This document shows positions 1-8,544 of a stretch of 64,000 bases of DNA, one piece after another (position 1 is the stretch's first letter; each line of letters starts with the position of its first letter). A program made the translations under genes and the position numbers. The stretch is taken from the NCBI RefSeq assembly GCF_030161375.1, contig NZ_BSSQ01000001.1, forward strand, positions 496,001 to 560,000. The letters are read 5' to 3'. The notes under the pieces were generated by a model. It was not told where the DNA came from, did not search any database, and saw nothing but the letters and a program-made list of their open reading frames with translations. The DNA is from Paenibacillus glycanilyticus (GTDB lineage: Bacteria; Bacillota; Bacilli; Paenibacillales; Paenibacillaceae).

Positions 1-679
1 ACCAGCAAGGAAAGGTTGAATAGGAAATGAAGATTTTGCCGTTTCGTTTAATAACCTCCGGCCCTTCAACCAGATCGCTTTCCCAGCTTTGGTCGCGCGT
101 TGCGATCTTTATCATTGAGGTCGATAACGTCCAAGGATTACTCATTGCCGCAATATAAATGCTGGACCAGTTGGAATCATAACCCGCATACAGAAAATAC
201 AGCGTTCCGCCGTTCTCGAACACGCTGCCGTCAAGACCCGCTCCCGTGCCGGCAACCTTCCCTTTGCTCGTCCACGAACCGGTGAACGGATCGGCCGATG
301 TATTCTCGAGCACGTATACCCCTCGGCAGGAATCCCCGCAGCCTGTATTGGCCGTGTAATAGATGTACCACTTGCCTCCGATATTATGAATTTCCGGTGC
401 CCAGATGTCGATCGTGCCGCTTGGCGGCGTCCAGACGACCTTCCGTTCGCCGCTGTCGATGCCCGTCATCGTGCGCGACCGCCAAATGGTCAAGTTGTCT
501 CCGGTCGTGCGCGTATAGTAGTAGTAGCCGTCATTGTCGTGATAATACATCCAGGGATCTGCCCCCACGCTGTTGACGGGATTGTTGAAGTCCGTTGTTG
601 GCGCGGCTGTTGCGATTCCCGCCAGGCCCATCGCCACTACTAGCCACACTGCAACAAACAGAGCTAGTGATTTCCTCAT
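1..679 (-). CDS. Secreted glycoside hydrolase family 43 protein, 3' end outside window
   Basis: The frame is open from an ATG at 679-677 to the window edge, giving the first 226 codons only. An export signal is visible at residues 1-26 (MRKSLALF, a hydrophobic core, then an AxA-like site). The three GH43 catalytic positions can be read: the base Asp in GADPWMYY near residue 41, the pKa-modulating Asp in GAGLDGSVF, and the acid Glu in DLVEGPEV. WAPEIH and YYTAN are also typical five-bladed propeller motifs. The family cleaves alpha-L-arabinofuranosides, arabinan or beta-xylosides; the exact substrate cannot be told here. A GGAAG ribosome site lies about 8 nt before the ATG. A perfect cre site about 60 bp upstream suggests CcpA repression by glucose. 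It is transcribed in the same direction as the LacI gene at 1378-2409, but about 700 bp separate them. Confidence 0.85.
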   Translation of the reverse strand, partial: MRKSLALFVAVWLVVAMGLAGIATAAPTTDFNNPVNSVGADPWMYYHDNDGYYYYTRTTGDNLTIWRSRTMTGIDSGERKVVWTPPSGTIDIWAPEIHNIGGKWYIYYTANTGCGDSCRGVYVLENTSADPFTGSWTSKGKVAGTGAGLDGSVFENGGTLYFLYAGYDSNWSSIYIAAMSNPWTLSTSMIKIATRDQSWESDLVEGPEVIKRNGKIFISYSTFPCW

Positions 680-736
680 TCGTTGATCTTCCTTTCGATT
701 CGGGAATTTTGAACGGACCTTAAATTTGTTTTATTT

Positions 737-750
737 TGTAAGCGATTTCA
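737..750. promoter_or_regulatory. CcpA catabolite-responsive element (cre) upstream of GH43
   Basis: TGTAAGCGATTTCA matches the cre consensus TGWAANCGNTNWCA at every fixed position on both strands. It sits 58 bp before the start codon of the minus-strand GH43 gene, inside its likely promoter region. Binding by CcpA with HPr-Ser-P would repress the gene when preferred sugars are present. I could not place a confident -35/-10 pair next to it. Confidence 0.7.
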
Positions 751-1001
751 AAATTGCATTTACAACAAGACAACTTTACAAGAGTACGAGAGTACGACAG
801 TCAAACAATACAACAGTCGCAACAGCACAACATTTCAATAGTCGCAACAAAACCTCCTTCGTCGTTTCATTAGCCGGCAACAATAGCGTAACATCTTGTT
901 TCTTCCAAAATATTTCAATATTTTTCGATACTACTCCAATTTCTTTGAACTCACGCACAATCAATTCGCCATAAGTGGCGAACTCCTCCCACTTTCACAG
1001 C

Positions 1002-1028
1002 CCTTAACGATGTCACGCATCGTTAAGG
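1002..1028. repeat. TTAACGATG palindrome, copy 1
   Basis: Perfect inverted repeat: 11-bp arms CCTTAACGATG and CATCGTTAAGG around the loop TCACG. The same core recurs at 1055-1079, as single arms at 1128-1136 and 1304-1313, and at 14027-14062. There is no T tract, so it is not an obvious terminator. Confidence 0.75.
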
Positions 1029-1054
1029 AGCGCACCGCGCTTGGTTTTGTAAGC

Positions 1055-1079
1055 CTTAACGATGTCCGGCATCGTTAAG
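1055..1079. repeat. TTAACGATG palindrome, copy 2
   Basis: Perfect inverted repeat with 10-bp arms CTTAACGATG and CATCGTTAAG around TCCGG. It lies 53 bp after copy 1 and differs from it only in the loop and outermost base pair. Confidence 0.75.
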
Positions 1080-1127
1080 CTACCTCGAAAGTCGGCTATC
1101 CCCCCCGACTTCGTTGATTTCAAGTGC

Positions 1128-1313
1128 CTAACGATGTCCTGCTACAGGACCATTCGGCGCCAGACGGGCGGGGCCAACAGGTCTGCAGCAGGCAAAATGC
1201 CTGCTGCAGGGCCGTTCGGCACCAGACGGGCGGGCCCGACAGGTCTGTAGCAGGCAAAAAGCCTGCTGCAGAGCCATTCGGCGCCAGACAGGCGCCTGTC
1301 CCGCATCGTTAAG
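1128..1313. repeat. 62-bp tandem array bounded by TAACGATG half-sites
   Basis: Units of exactly 62 bp start at 1138, 1200 and 1262 (the last is partial, to about 1294). Landmark GGCRCCAGACGGGCG-type blocks fall at 1156, 1218 and 1280. Each full unit carries a CTGYAGCAGGC...GCCTGCTGCAG hairpin (1183-1209 and 1245-1271). The array begins just after a TAACGATG half-site (1129-1136) and ends in CATCGTTAAG (1304-1313), so the palindrome core forms its ends. Frames across it are GC-rich but have no credible ribosome site or protein match. The rest of the 680-1377 interval holds the cre site and the palindromes, with no gene I can support. Confidence 0.7.
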
Positions 1314-1337
1314 CTGCTTTGCAGCTCGCTAAACCAA

Positions 1338-1372
1338 GATAGGGGCTGTCCCAATTGGGACAGCCCCCTATC
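1338..1372 (-). terminator. Hairpin after the LacI gene
   Basis: A near-perfect inverted repeat, GATAGGGG-CTGTCCC / GGGACAG-CCCCCTATC around AATT, starts 5 bp after the stop codon of the minus-strand LacI gene. The T tract on that strand is weak (TTGGTTT). Its GGGG(C)TGTCCCA core resembles the terminator at 10021-10068. Confidence 0.55.
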
Positions 1373-1377
1373 TGTCA

Positions 1378-2409
1378 TTATCCGCGCGGAGCCGCAACGG
1401 AATCACGCTCAATAAGCGTTGTTGGCAGCAGCAATTCCATATGCGGAGTATCCGTATGCTCCATTCTCCAGAAGAGCTGCTGAATCGCCGTTTTCCCGAA
1501 CAGGCCCAAATCCACTCCCATGGTTGTTGTCTTTGGAGTAGCCAATCTGGACAGCTGACCGTTATCGAAGCTTACAATCGAAATATCGGACGGAATTTGG
1601 TACCCCATTTTATATAGCGTCGAATTCACGATAAACCCGAGACCGTCATTGACGCAGAACCAGGCTGTCGGTTGCTCGTCCAGCTCTTGCAGACGCTTTT
1701 CGATAAATTCCTGATCCTCAAGCGCATCGCTGATCATCCATTTCGGGTTAAGCTCGATGCCAAGTTCATAATGCGCGAGACGGAACCCTTCGAGACGTTC
1801 ATAATAACTCGGGGAGAAAGACAAGTTGCCCACATAACCAATGCGAGTATGTCCCAGCTCATATAGATACTTAACGACACGATAAGCACTGAACCGGTTG
1901 TTCGTCAGAATCGCATCAGCCTCTACGTCCGGATGGTGATGGTCGATAAGCACGGTTGGAATCCCCGTATCAATCAGCGTATTCATATATTCGGTACTAA
2001 GATGCGACAGGATCAATATCCCGTCCACTTCTCTTCCCTCAATAAAAGGCGGCAAAATCTGATCCGTCAGCATCTGCTTGGAAATAGACTGGATCAGCAG
2101 CTTTTTGCCTCTCTTTTGTACTTCATTTTCTATAGTAAGGTAGATTTCCCCGAAAAAGCTCCGCAAAGAAAAGGCAAAGTCCGTTGCAACAAGAGCAATA
2201 TTGCCCGTGCTCTCTTCCTTCTCTTCCTGATCCGAGGATCGCTTGCGGTTGCCGTTATAGACGTAGCCGAGCGCATCGGCCGTTTGCATGATGAGCTTGC
2301 GCGTCTCCTCGCTGACACCGCCTTTACCCGTAAGTGCTTGCGATACCGAATTTTTGGAGATTTGCAAGTGATCTGCGATATCCTGCATCGTAATTTTTGA
2401 CTTCGTCAA
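1378..2409 (-). CDS. LacI-family transcriptional regulator
   Basis: 343 aa. Residues 8-52 form the LacI helix-turn-helix (ITMQDIADHL, then NSVSQALTGKGGVSEETR). The rest is a periplasmic-binding-protein-like sensor domain with the usual FDNGQLSRLATPKTTTMGVD segment near residues 280-300. The TTG start at 2409 has an AAGGAA site 9 nt upstream. It is divergent from the sugar importer operon that starts at 2830, so it most likely controls that operon and perhaps itself. The 20-residue insert of charged residues after GYVYNGNRKR is longer than in most LacI proteins. The ligand is unknown; a disaccharide or mannoside is a guess from the neighbours. Confidence 0.88.
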   Translation of the reverse strand: MTKSKITMQDIADHLQISKNSVSQALTGKGGVSEETRKLIMQTADALGYVYNGNRKRSSDQEEKEESTGNIALVATDFAFSLRSFFGEIYLTIENEVQKRGKKLLIQSISKQMLTDQILPPFIEGREVDGILILSHLSTEYMNTLIDTGIPTVLIDHHHPDVEADAILTNNRFSAYRVVKYLYELGHTRIGYVGNLSFSPSYYERLEGFRLAHYELGIELNPKWMISDALEDQEFIEKRLQELDEQPTAWFCVNDGLGFIVNSTLYKMGYQIPSDISIVSFDNGQLSRLATPKTTTMGVDLGLFGKTAIQQLFWRMEHTDTPHMELLLPTTLIERDSVAAPRG

Positions 2410-2515
2410 GGATAACGTTCCTTTCTCTTCCCAGTAAGAATAGTGGAATAGGACAAATGGATTCTCACCATACTATACCGAATACATATAGAATTTTAAA
2501 AGCTTTTACTCGAAC

Positions 2516-2562
2516 ATTACAAACTTTATTATTACATTACAAGATTACAGACGAAATTACAA
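2516..2562. repeat. Three ATTACAA heptamers spaced 20 bp apart
   Basis: ATTACAA occurs at 2516-2522, 2536-2542 and 2556-2562, an exact 20-bp step, in the 420-bp divergent region between the LacI gene and the importer operon. Two inverse copies (TTGTAAT) follow at 2677-2683 and 2690-2696. Regular spacing near two helical turns is what a cooperatively binding regulator would need, but no known family is matched. Confidence 0.4.
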
Positions 2563-2621
2563 GTAATGCGACAATCTACCTAACAGGAATTATTTCTCGT
2601 CGAATTTTGTCGCATATATCG

Positions 2622-2650
2622 TTGACAAAACGTCCTGTCATGATTAATAA
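2622..2650 (+). promoter_or_regulatory. Predicted sigma-A promoter of the GH13/GH130 operon
   Basis: TTGACA at 2622-2627, a 17-bp spacer, then TAATAA at 2645-2650. It is followed by a leader of about 170 nt before the binding-protein gene. Confidence 0.6.
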
Positions 2651-2655
2651 TGTGG

Positions 2656-2669
2656 ATATAACGCTTTCA
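2656..2669. promoter_or_regulatory. cre-like operator after the importer promoter
   Basis: Read on the minus strand, TGAAAGCGTTATAT keeps the TGAAANCGNT half of the cre consensus but loses the closing CA. It begins 5 bp after the -10 box, a roadblock position. The same TGAAAGCGTT core lies just after the -10 of the GH125/GH76 operon promoter (22086-22099). CcpA or a LacI-family protein could bind it. Confidence 0.4.
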
Positions 2670-2745
2670 GAAACATTTGTAATTACACTTTGTAATGTTA
2701 CTATATTGTTTTGTAAGCTTTATTGTTAGGTGAAAGACTGTATTT

Positions 2746-2810
2746 AACGTATGCTTTCGAAGCAAGAATTGCTTCACAATTCTAAGCGTATGCTCTTGCT
2801 TCACAATTCT
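2746..2810 (+). repeat. Imperfect direct repeat in the operon leader
   Basis: The block CGTATGCT...TTGCTTCACAATTCT occurs at 2746-2783 and, 12 bp shorter, at 2785-2810, ending just before the AGGAGG at 2815-2820. GAATTGCTTCACAATTC inside the first copy is itself self-complementary, so the leader RNA can fold close to the ribosome site. Confidence 0.5.
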
Positions 2811-2829
2811 TTTTAGGAGGAACAGTCAT

Positions 2830-4149
2830 ATGAAAAAATCAAGATATTCCTTGCTTGTAGCCGTCACATTGTTGGGCGGAACCATGCTTACGGCATGCGG
2901 TAGCGGTGGTAACGGAGGCCAAAGCGCAAACGGCGTAACGACCATCGAATTCTGGGCGGCACCTAACCCATCGCAACAAGCTTTCTGGCAGGAAATGGCC
3001 AAAGAGTACGCAACAGTAAACCCTGATGTAAAGGTTAACGTTAGCGCGATCAAAGAATCCCCAAGCTCTGAAGCAAGTATTCAAGCTGCCATTGCCGGCG
3101 GAAACGCGCCAACCATTGCCGAGAATATTAACCGCGGCTTCGCCGCTCAATTATCCAACAGTAAAGCGCTTGTCGCTCTAGATGATCTTCCGCAATTCAA
3201 GGAAATCGTCGAGTCCCGCAACATGACAGAAACAATTGCTCCTTGGGAATTCGCCGACGGACATCAATATGTATTGCCAATCTACTCGAACCCGATGCTG
3301 ATCGGATGGCGTACGGATATTCTGAAAGAAATCGGCTATAACGAGCCGCCAAAAACATACAGCGAAGTGCTTGACGCTACGAAGAAGCTGAAAGCGAAAT
3401 ATCCGGATAAATATATGTGGGGCAAAGGCGCCGACTTGGCCGACCCTACGGCATGGAAACGTTGGTTTGACTTCTTCCTGCTCTACAATGCGGCTTCGGA
3501 CGGCAACAAATTTATCGAAGGCCAGAAGTTTGTGGCCGATGACAAAGCTGGCGTAGAAACACTTACTTTTGTAGACGATCTCCGCAAAGCTAACGGCATT
3601 TTGTCGCAAAACGCTACTGATCCGTTCGAGAACGGCGTTGGCGTATTCACCGATATCGGTCCTTGGACATTTGATTTGTGGAAAACAAAATATCCTGAAC
3701 TGAAATATGGCGAGAACTACACGCTCACATTGCCACCGGTACCGGATGACATGGATCCGGCGAACGCAAAAACATATGCCGATGCTAAAGGCCTCGTTAT
3801 CTTCAACAGCGCACCGGAAGCATCGAAAGAAGCTGCTGCCGAGTTCTTGAAATGGGTTTATTCCGACGAGAACCACGATGTGGCATGGTTCAAGCAAACG
3901 AACCTTCCGCCGGCGCGCGATGACCTGAACGAACTGGAAGGCTTCAAACAAATTCTCGCCGAGAAACCTGAGCTGGCTCCATACGCGGCAGCGGTATCCA
4001 AAGGCGTTCCGGCTATGGATAATCCGAAGTTCAACGAGCTTCAAACCCTGATTGGCCAAGAAGCTTTCACCAAGGTTATCCGTGGACAAATCGATCCGCA
4101 AACCGGTTGGAATAACATGAAGAAAGCGATTGAAGGTGAACTTCAATAA
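2830..4149 (+). CDS. Sugar ABC transporter substrate-binding lipoprotein
   Basis: 439 aa. Residues 1-23 are a lipoprotein signal with the lipobox LTAC, so the mature protein is tethered to the outer face of the membrane. The fold is a family 1 (MalE-like) binding protein, shown by EFWAAPNPSQQAFWQEMAKEY near the start and the NGVGVFTDIGPW and EFLKWVYSDENH segments. AGGAGG lies 9 nt before the ATG. The stop codon overlaps the next ATG (TAATG), so it is translationally coupled to the permease gene. With two permeases, GH13, DUF1861 and GH130 downstream it should deliver an oligosaccharide to those enzymes. No ATPase gene lies in the operon, so a shared MsmX-type ATPase must energise it. Confidence 0.92.
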   Translation: MKKSRYSLLVAVTLLGGTMLTACGSGGNGGQSANGVTTIEFWAAPNPSQQAFWQEMAKEYATVNPDVKVNVSAIKESPSSEASIQAAIAGGNAPTIAENINRGFAAQLSNSKALVALDDLPQFKEIVESRNMTETIAPWEFADGHQYVLPIYSNPMLIGWRTDILKEIGYNEPPKTYSEVLDATKKLKAKYPDKYMWGKGADLADPTAWKRWFDFFLLYNAASDGNKFIEGQKFVADDKAGVETLTFVDDLRKANGILSQNATDPFENGVGVFTDIGPWTFDLWKTKYPELKYGENYTLTLPPVPDDMDPANAKTYADAKGLVIFNSAPEASKEAAAEFLKWVYSDENHDVAWFKQTNLPPARDDLNELEGFKQILAEKPELAPYAAAVSKGVPAMDNPKFNELQTLIGQEAFTKVIRGQIDPQTGWNNMKKAIEGELQ

Positions 4150-5030
4150 TGATTAATAAGCAAAACAATAAGTTGGGCTGGCTATTTGCCAGTCCCTACA
4201 TTATTTTCGGGCTGGTATTTTTCCTGGGGCCGCTTCTATGGTCCTTATACCTTTCCTTCACGAATTGGGATCTTATCGCTCCGACCTATGATTTTGTAGG
4301 GATGGATAATTTCAAAAAAGCAATGCATGCGCCAGGCGTACAAGCATCCTTCTGGGTTACTTACAAATTCATGATGCTGTTTGTCCCTCTGGTTATCGTC
4401 ATGTCGCTTGGCGTTGCCCTTGTCATACAGGGATTGCCTAAGTTCAAAAGCGTCTATCTCATCGGATTTTTCCTGCCGTATCTGTCTTCCGGCGTTGTTG
4501 CGTCCCTAATTGTACAGGGCTTCCTATCCTATAACAGTCCGGTCAACGAATTTCTGAGAAAAACTTTTGGTCTCAATATTGACTGGCTCGGCACGCCGTT
4601 ATCGGCGCTGTTTATCGTAGGTCTCATCTTGGCTTGGAAGTTCACGGGTTATTATGCCCTCATTCTGACTTCCGGTCTCGAGAGCATCGATAAGGAAGTA
4701 TACGAGGCTGCTGCTATTGACGGGGTCACTCAAGGACAACGGTTCTGGAAAATCACGCTGCCGCTTCTGTACCCTGCTCTCTATACAACGCTTATTCTCG
4801 CGTTTGGCGTTACCTTCGGGATTTTCACCGAGGTATACCAGCTGACAGGCGGCGGACCAAACTTTGCCACTAATACATGGCAGATGGAAATCTTTAATCA
4901 AGCCTTTACGAATCTGCAAGCCGGATATGCGTCGGCGATTGCCATTATGGCTTCTATCGTTACGTTTATCTCCATCTTCGTGATTCGCAAACTGCTGGAA
5001 AGCTGGGGGAAACGAAATGGTTGGGTCTAA
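4149..5030 (+). CDS. Sugar ABC transporter permease (MalF/MsmF type)
   Basis: 293 aa with six predicted membrane segments; the first begins at LGWLFASPYIIFGLVFF. The EAA motif that docks the ATPase reads EAAAIDGVTQGQRFWKITLPLL near residues 187-208. The start codon overlaps the binding-protein stop by one base, and the last 14 nt overlap the second permease. It forms the translocation channel together with that second permease. Confidence 0.92.
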   Translation: MINKQNNKLGWLFASPYIIFGLVFFLGPLLWSLYLSFTNWDLIAPTYDFVGMDNFKKAMHAPGVQASFWVTYKFMMLFVPLVIVMSLGVALVIQGLPKFKSVYLIGFFLPYLSSGVVASLIVQGFLSYNSPVNEFLRKTFGLNIDWLGTPLSALFIVGLILAWKFTGYYALILTSGLESIDKEVYEAAAIDGVTQGQRFWKITLPLLYPALYTTLILAFGVTFGIFTEVYQLTGGGPNFATNTWQMEIFNQAFTNLQAGYASAIAIMASIVTFISIFVIRKLLESWGKRNGWV

Positions 5031-5856
5031 CAAAAATCGTAAAAGTCGTCTCGCGGTTCGCTATGTACTGGCAACCATTCTGCTTCTCATTATGGTGTAT
5101 CCCTACTTGTACATGGTGCTCAACTCGTTTGCCGATTGGACGCAAGTGGACAGGCAGCTCATTCCAAGCAAATTTTCTTTCAAATCCTATGAATGGCTCT
5201 TTACCGGCGGCGATGTCGGTATTGCCCGGCCGTGGATGAATGCCTTCTTCAATAGCGTTATCGTGTCCATTGCTTCCACTGTCCTGATGATGTTGTTTGG
5301 GGTCATGGTTGCTTACGCGCTTGCCAAATTGAATTTCCGGGGCCGCAATGCCATTAACAACTTCGTGTTGTTCCATATGTTTTTCCCGGCAATTATTTTG
5401 CTGATTCCAAACTTCCTGATCATTCAGAAGGTTGGTCTCTACGATACGTATTGGGCGATGATCATTCCAAAAGCAGTCAGCTTATGGGCGATCTTCATGT
5501 ACACGAACTTCTTCAAAGCCGTTCCGGACGCGTTTATTGAAGCGGCAAAGCTGGATGGCGCATCCGATTTCAAAATTTTGTACAAAATCATGATGCCAAT
5601 GTCCAAGTCCATTACGGCAGTTATCTTCCTCTTCTTGCTGATGGAACGCTGGACCGAACTTCTCTGGGACATGATCGTTGTCCGCAGCGACAACATGCTT
5701 ACGCTTAACGTTTTGCTGTCCCAAATGTTTGGACCTTACGGCAGTTACCCTGGACCGCTCTATGCGGCGTCCGTTCTGCTTACCGTGCCAATCATCATCA
5801 TGTTTGCGATCTTCGGCAAGAAGTTCAAGGAAGGCATGCAGTTCAGTCTCAAATAG
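5017..5856 (+). CDS. Sugar ABC transporter permease (MalG/MsmG type)
   Basis: 279 aa. Six membrane segments, starting at YVLATILLLIMVYPYLYMVL, and an EAA loop EAAKLDGASDFKILYKIMMP near residues 176-195. It ends in the common KKFKEGMQFSLK tail of MalG-type permeases. It overlaps the preceding permease gene by 14 nt and is followed after 29 bp by the GH13 gene. It is the partner half of the import channel. Confidence 0.92.
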   Translation: MVGSNKNRKSRLAVRYVLATILLLIMVYPYLYMVLNSFADWTQVDRQLIPSKFSFKSYEWLFTGGDVGIARPWMNAFFNSVIVSIASTVLMMLFGVMVAYALAKLNFRGRNAINNFVLFHMFFPAIILLIPNFLIIQKVGLYDTYWAMIIPKAVSLWAIFMYTNFFKAVPDAFIEAAKLDGASDFKILYKIMMPMSKSITAVIFLFLLMERWTELLWDMIVVRSDNMLTLNVLLSQMFGPYGSYPGPLYAASVLLTVPIIIMFAIFGKKFKEGMQFSLK

Positions 5857-5885
5857 CATGACGTTTCATCCGGGAGTGACAACGT

Positions 5886-7526
5886 ATGGACAATAATCAA
5901 TTCAAGTGGTGGCAGAATGCCGTCTTTTATGAAATTTACATGCCAAGCTTCTGCGACGGCAACGGAGATGGCGTCGGAGATTTTCCGGGCATCACCTCCA
6001 AGCTGGATTACTTGAAAGAGCTTGGCATCGGCGGAATATGGCTGACTCCTTTTTACGAATCGCCAAAGGTCGATAACGGCTACGATATTTCGGACTATTA
6101 TGCGATCGATCCGTCTTACGGAACGATCGATGATTTCGATATTTTCATTCAAAAAGCCCATGATCGGGGCATTCGGGTTATTGTCGATCTCGTGCTTAAT
6201 CACACGTCAGCGGCCCATGCCTGGTTCCAGGAATCCAGATCCTCTATCCATGCGGACAAACGGGACTGGTACATCTGGAAGTCGCCTGCCGATGGGAAGG
6301 CCCCGAACAATTGGGAGTCCTTCTTCGGCGGTAGTGCATGGGAATGGGATGCAGCTACGCAGCAGTATTATTACCATGCTTTTGCGAAAGAACAGGTGGA
6401 TCTGAATTGGGCTAACCCGGAAGTCCGGCAAGCGATGAAGGATGTTATGGGGTTTTGGCTGGACAAAGGAATCGACGGTTTCCGGCTGGACGTTATTAAT
6501 TTCCTTAAAGTATCCGGCGATTTCCGTGATAATCCGCCCGGTGCAAACGGTGAACAAATTCACCGGTACGATCAGAATCAAGACGGCGTATTGGATGCAA
6601 TCGGCGACATCTGCCGTTACGTGCATGAACGCGAAGGTATCTTTATGGTCGGAGAAGTTGGATCCGAGGATATGGACATTCTGCGCCGCTATAGCGGCAA
6701 TGGCCTTCTTGACGTCGTATTTAACTTCAATTTGGGAAGTCAGCAGCAATTCCATCCGGAAGATTTATTCCGCGAGCTGAAGGCGATGGAAGATGTTCAC
6801 GCCGATGATCAACTTCCTACCTTGTTCTTCAGCAGCCATGATATGCCCCGCCACATCTCCAGATTTGGCGAAGGGATTGCGGTGCTCGAGGAGCAAAGAG
6901 CCAAGCTGATGGCGACCCTTATGTTAACGGCCAAAGGCGTCCCCTTTATCTATTATGGCGACGAGATCGGGATGAGAAACCATGTCGCTCGTCGAATTGA
7001 AGATATGAGAGATATTCAAGGGCTCGGCCATTACGAAGTTGCGCTTAGGAATGGCCAAACGGAAGAAGAAGCTTTCCATCTGGCCAAAGCCAAAAGCCGC
7101 GACTATTCCAGGTCCCCCATGCAGTGGAACGGAGACCGTTACGGCGGTTTCTCTAATGTTGAACCTTGGATCGGCATGGGCCCGGGCTACGATCAGATTC
7201 ATGCAGAAGACGAACGCAAGCAGACGGATTCTATTTATTCCTTTTATAAAAGCCTGCTGTCGCTTAGATCGGAATACCCTGCTCTCTCGACCGGCCAGTA
7301 CGTAAAGCTGGAACAACTCGAGGGTTCGGCCATTGTATATACGAAACGCTGCGGTAGCGATGAGGCCTTTGTTGTGCTTCAGTTCGGCAATAAGCCGCTT
7401 CAACTGAACTTGTCGGATTGGACAAGCCATAAGCTGACGCTTCGCGCGGCGAGCAACGAGATTGTACCGCTTGGCGGTTCTATAGTTGAAATCCCTCCTC
7501 ATACGGCGGTTATCTGGACTTTATAA
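5886..7526 (+). CDS. GH13 alpha-glucosidase (oligo-1,6-glucosidase type)
   Basis: 546 aa, the normal length for GH13 oligo-1,6-glucosidases, with no signal peptide, so it acts on imported sugar. Conserved regions: DLVLNH (region I, about residue 101), GFRLDVIN with nucleophile Asp about 202, MVGEV with acid/base Glu about 257, and SSHDMPRH with the transition-state Asp about 319. The Val just after the nucleophile is the residue linked with alpha-1,6 rather than alpha-1,4 preference in this family. Region IV begins SHD instead of the usual NHD. Sitting between the importer and DUF1861/GH130 genes, it probably removes alpha-glucosyl caps from the imported substrate. Trehalose-6-phosphate hydrolase is a less likely alternative. 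Confidence 0.9.
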   Translation: MDNNQFKWWQNAVFYEIYMPSFCDGNGDGVGDFPGITSKLDYLKELGIGGIWLTPFYESPKVDNGYDISDYYAIDPSYGTIDDFDIFIQKAHDRGIRVIVDLVLNHTSAAHAWFQESRSSIHADKRDWYIWKSPADGKAPNNWESFFGGSAWEWDAATQQYYYHAFAKEQVDLNWANPEVRQAMKDVMGFWLDKGIDGFRLDVINFLKVSGDFRDNPPGANGEQIHRYDQNQDGVLDAIGDICRYVHEREGIFMVGEVGSEDMDILRRYSGNGLLDVVFNFNLGSQQQFHPEDLFRELKAMEDVHADDQLPTLFFSSHDMPRHISRFGEGIAVLEEQRAKLMATLMLTAKGVPFIYYGDEIGMRNHVARRIEDMRDIQGLGHYEVALRNGQTEEEAFHLAKAKSRDYSRSPMQWNGDRYGGFSNVEPWIGMGPGYDQIHAEDERKQTDSIYSFYKSLLSLRSEYPALSTGQYVKLEQLEGSAIVYTKRCGSDEAFVVLQFGNKPLQLNLSDWTSHKLTLRAASNEIVPLGGSIVEIPPHTAVIWTL

Positions 7527-7562
7527 ATTGGATTATTAGTTGGAAACAAGGAGGCATACACG

Positions 7563-8507
7563 GTGGAATTGATGAAATCCGCAGTAAAAACTTGCTCGAC
7601 GCTGCTTAACGAATACCAAGAAAAAGCTTCAACGATTGACAATCCGGTCAAATTAACCTTCTCGGGCGTAGGCAGCAAGGACGTTTACAATATTACGGCA
7701 CCTTTCCAGATTGATGGCGTTACGGTCATTGCAGGCCGGGTGGAATCGCGGGATAGCGAGCATTCGGAAATCCATTTCTTCGTAGAGCAAAACGGCACTT
7801 GGTTACCGAAAGAAGGAGCACCCGTATTTACGCTTCAGGATCCGTTCTTCACCTTCATTCATGGCGAACTGGTTCTGGGCGGCGTTGAGATCTTCCCTCA
7901 TCCTACGAAGGAAAATGCCTTGATGTGGAGAACCGTATTCCGCAAAGGCAAATCGCTGAATGAACTTACTCCTTTCTTTACCGGTCCCGACGCGATGAAA
8001 GATTTGCGTCTGGTCGAACTGGCAAGCGGCGAGATCGGCGTATTTACTCGTCCGCAAGGCGACAAAGGCGGCCGGGGCAAAATCGGATTTAGCAAAGTTA
8101 GCTCGCTAGAAGACGTGACCGTACAACTCGTGAACGATACTCCCCTTCTCGCAGATCAATTCATCGATGCGGAATGGGGCGGCGCTAATGAACTGCATGT
8201 GCTGAACAATGGGCTTGTTGGCGTCCTTGGCCATGTCGCTTGCTTCGATGAAGCCGGTGACCGCCATTATTATCCGATGGTGTTTGCGGTCAATCCGTTG
8301 ACTGGAGCGCATAGCGACATGGAATTGATCGCCGTTCGCGCAGACTTCCTGCCTGGCGAGACGAAACGTCCGGATTTGGCAGACGTCGTATTCAGCGGTG
8401 GCCTCGGTCGCCATCTAGACGGATCCGCCGACCTCTATGCGGGAATCAGTGACGCGGAAGCGCATCGCGTAACCATTCGCGATCCGTTCCTCAAGTTTGA
8501 ACAATAA
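7563..8507 (+). CDS. DUF1861 family protein, probable five-bladed propeller
   Basis: 314 aa. The motifs DVYNITAPF, GRVESRDSEHSE, DPFFTFIHGELVLGGVE and the closing SDAEAHRVTIRDPF match my memory of DUF1861 (PF08950), whose known structure is a five-bladed propeller. No enzymatic role is established to my knowledge. It begins at GTG, 8 nt after AAGGAGG; the ATG nine bases later would be too far. Its end lies 37 bp before the preferred GH130 start. GH130 is also a five-bladed propeller that acts on mannosides, so a role in binding, processing or regulating the same substrate is reasonable, but that is inference. Confidence 0.8.
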   Translation: MELMKSAVKTCSTLLNEYQEKASTIDNPVKLTFSGVGSKDVYNITAPFQIDGVTVIAGRVESRDSEHSEIHFFVEQNGTWLPKEGAPVFTLQDPFFTFIHGELVLGGVEIFPHPTKENALMWRTVFRKGKSLNELTPFFTGPDAMKDLRLVELASGEIGVFTRPQGDKGGRGKIGFSKVSSLEDVTVQLVNDTPLLADQFIDAEWGGANELHVLNNGLVGVLGHVACFDEAGDRHYYPMVFAVNPLTGAHSDMELIAVRADFLPGETKRPDLADVVFSGGLGRHLDGSADLYAGISDAEAHRVTIRDPFLKFEQ

Positions 8508-8544
8508 TGAGACAAATAAGCTTATTGGATTGGGGCATATAACC

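Noticed and set aside
776..964. A 62-codon minus-strand frame upstream of GH43.
   Set aside because: TTG start without a ribosome site, no recognisable family, and located in AT-rich promoter DNA.
1142..1378. A 78-codon frame across the 62-bp tandem array.
   Set aside because: Frames stay open only because the repeat is GC-rich; no start signal and it ends in the LacI terminator.
3178..4146. A 322-codon minus-strand frame antisense to the first binding protein.
   Set aside because: Shadow of a recognised lipoprotein gene; begins opposite its 3' end without a ribosome site.
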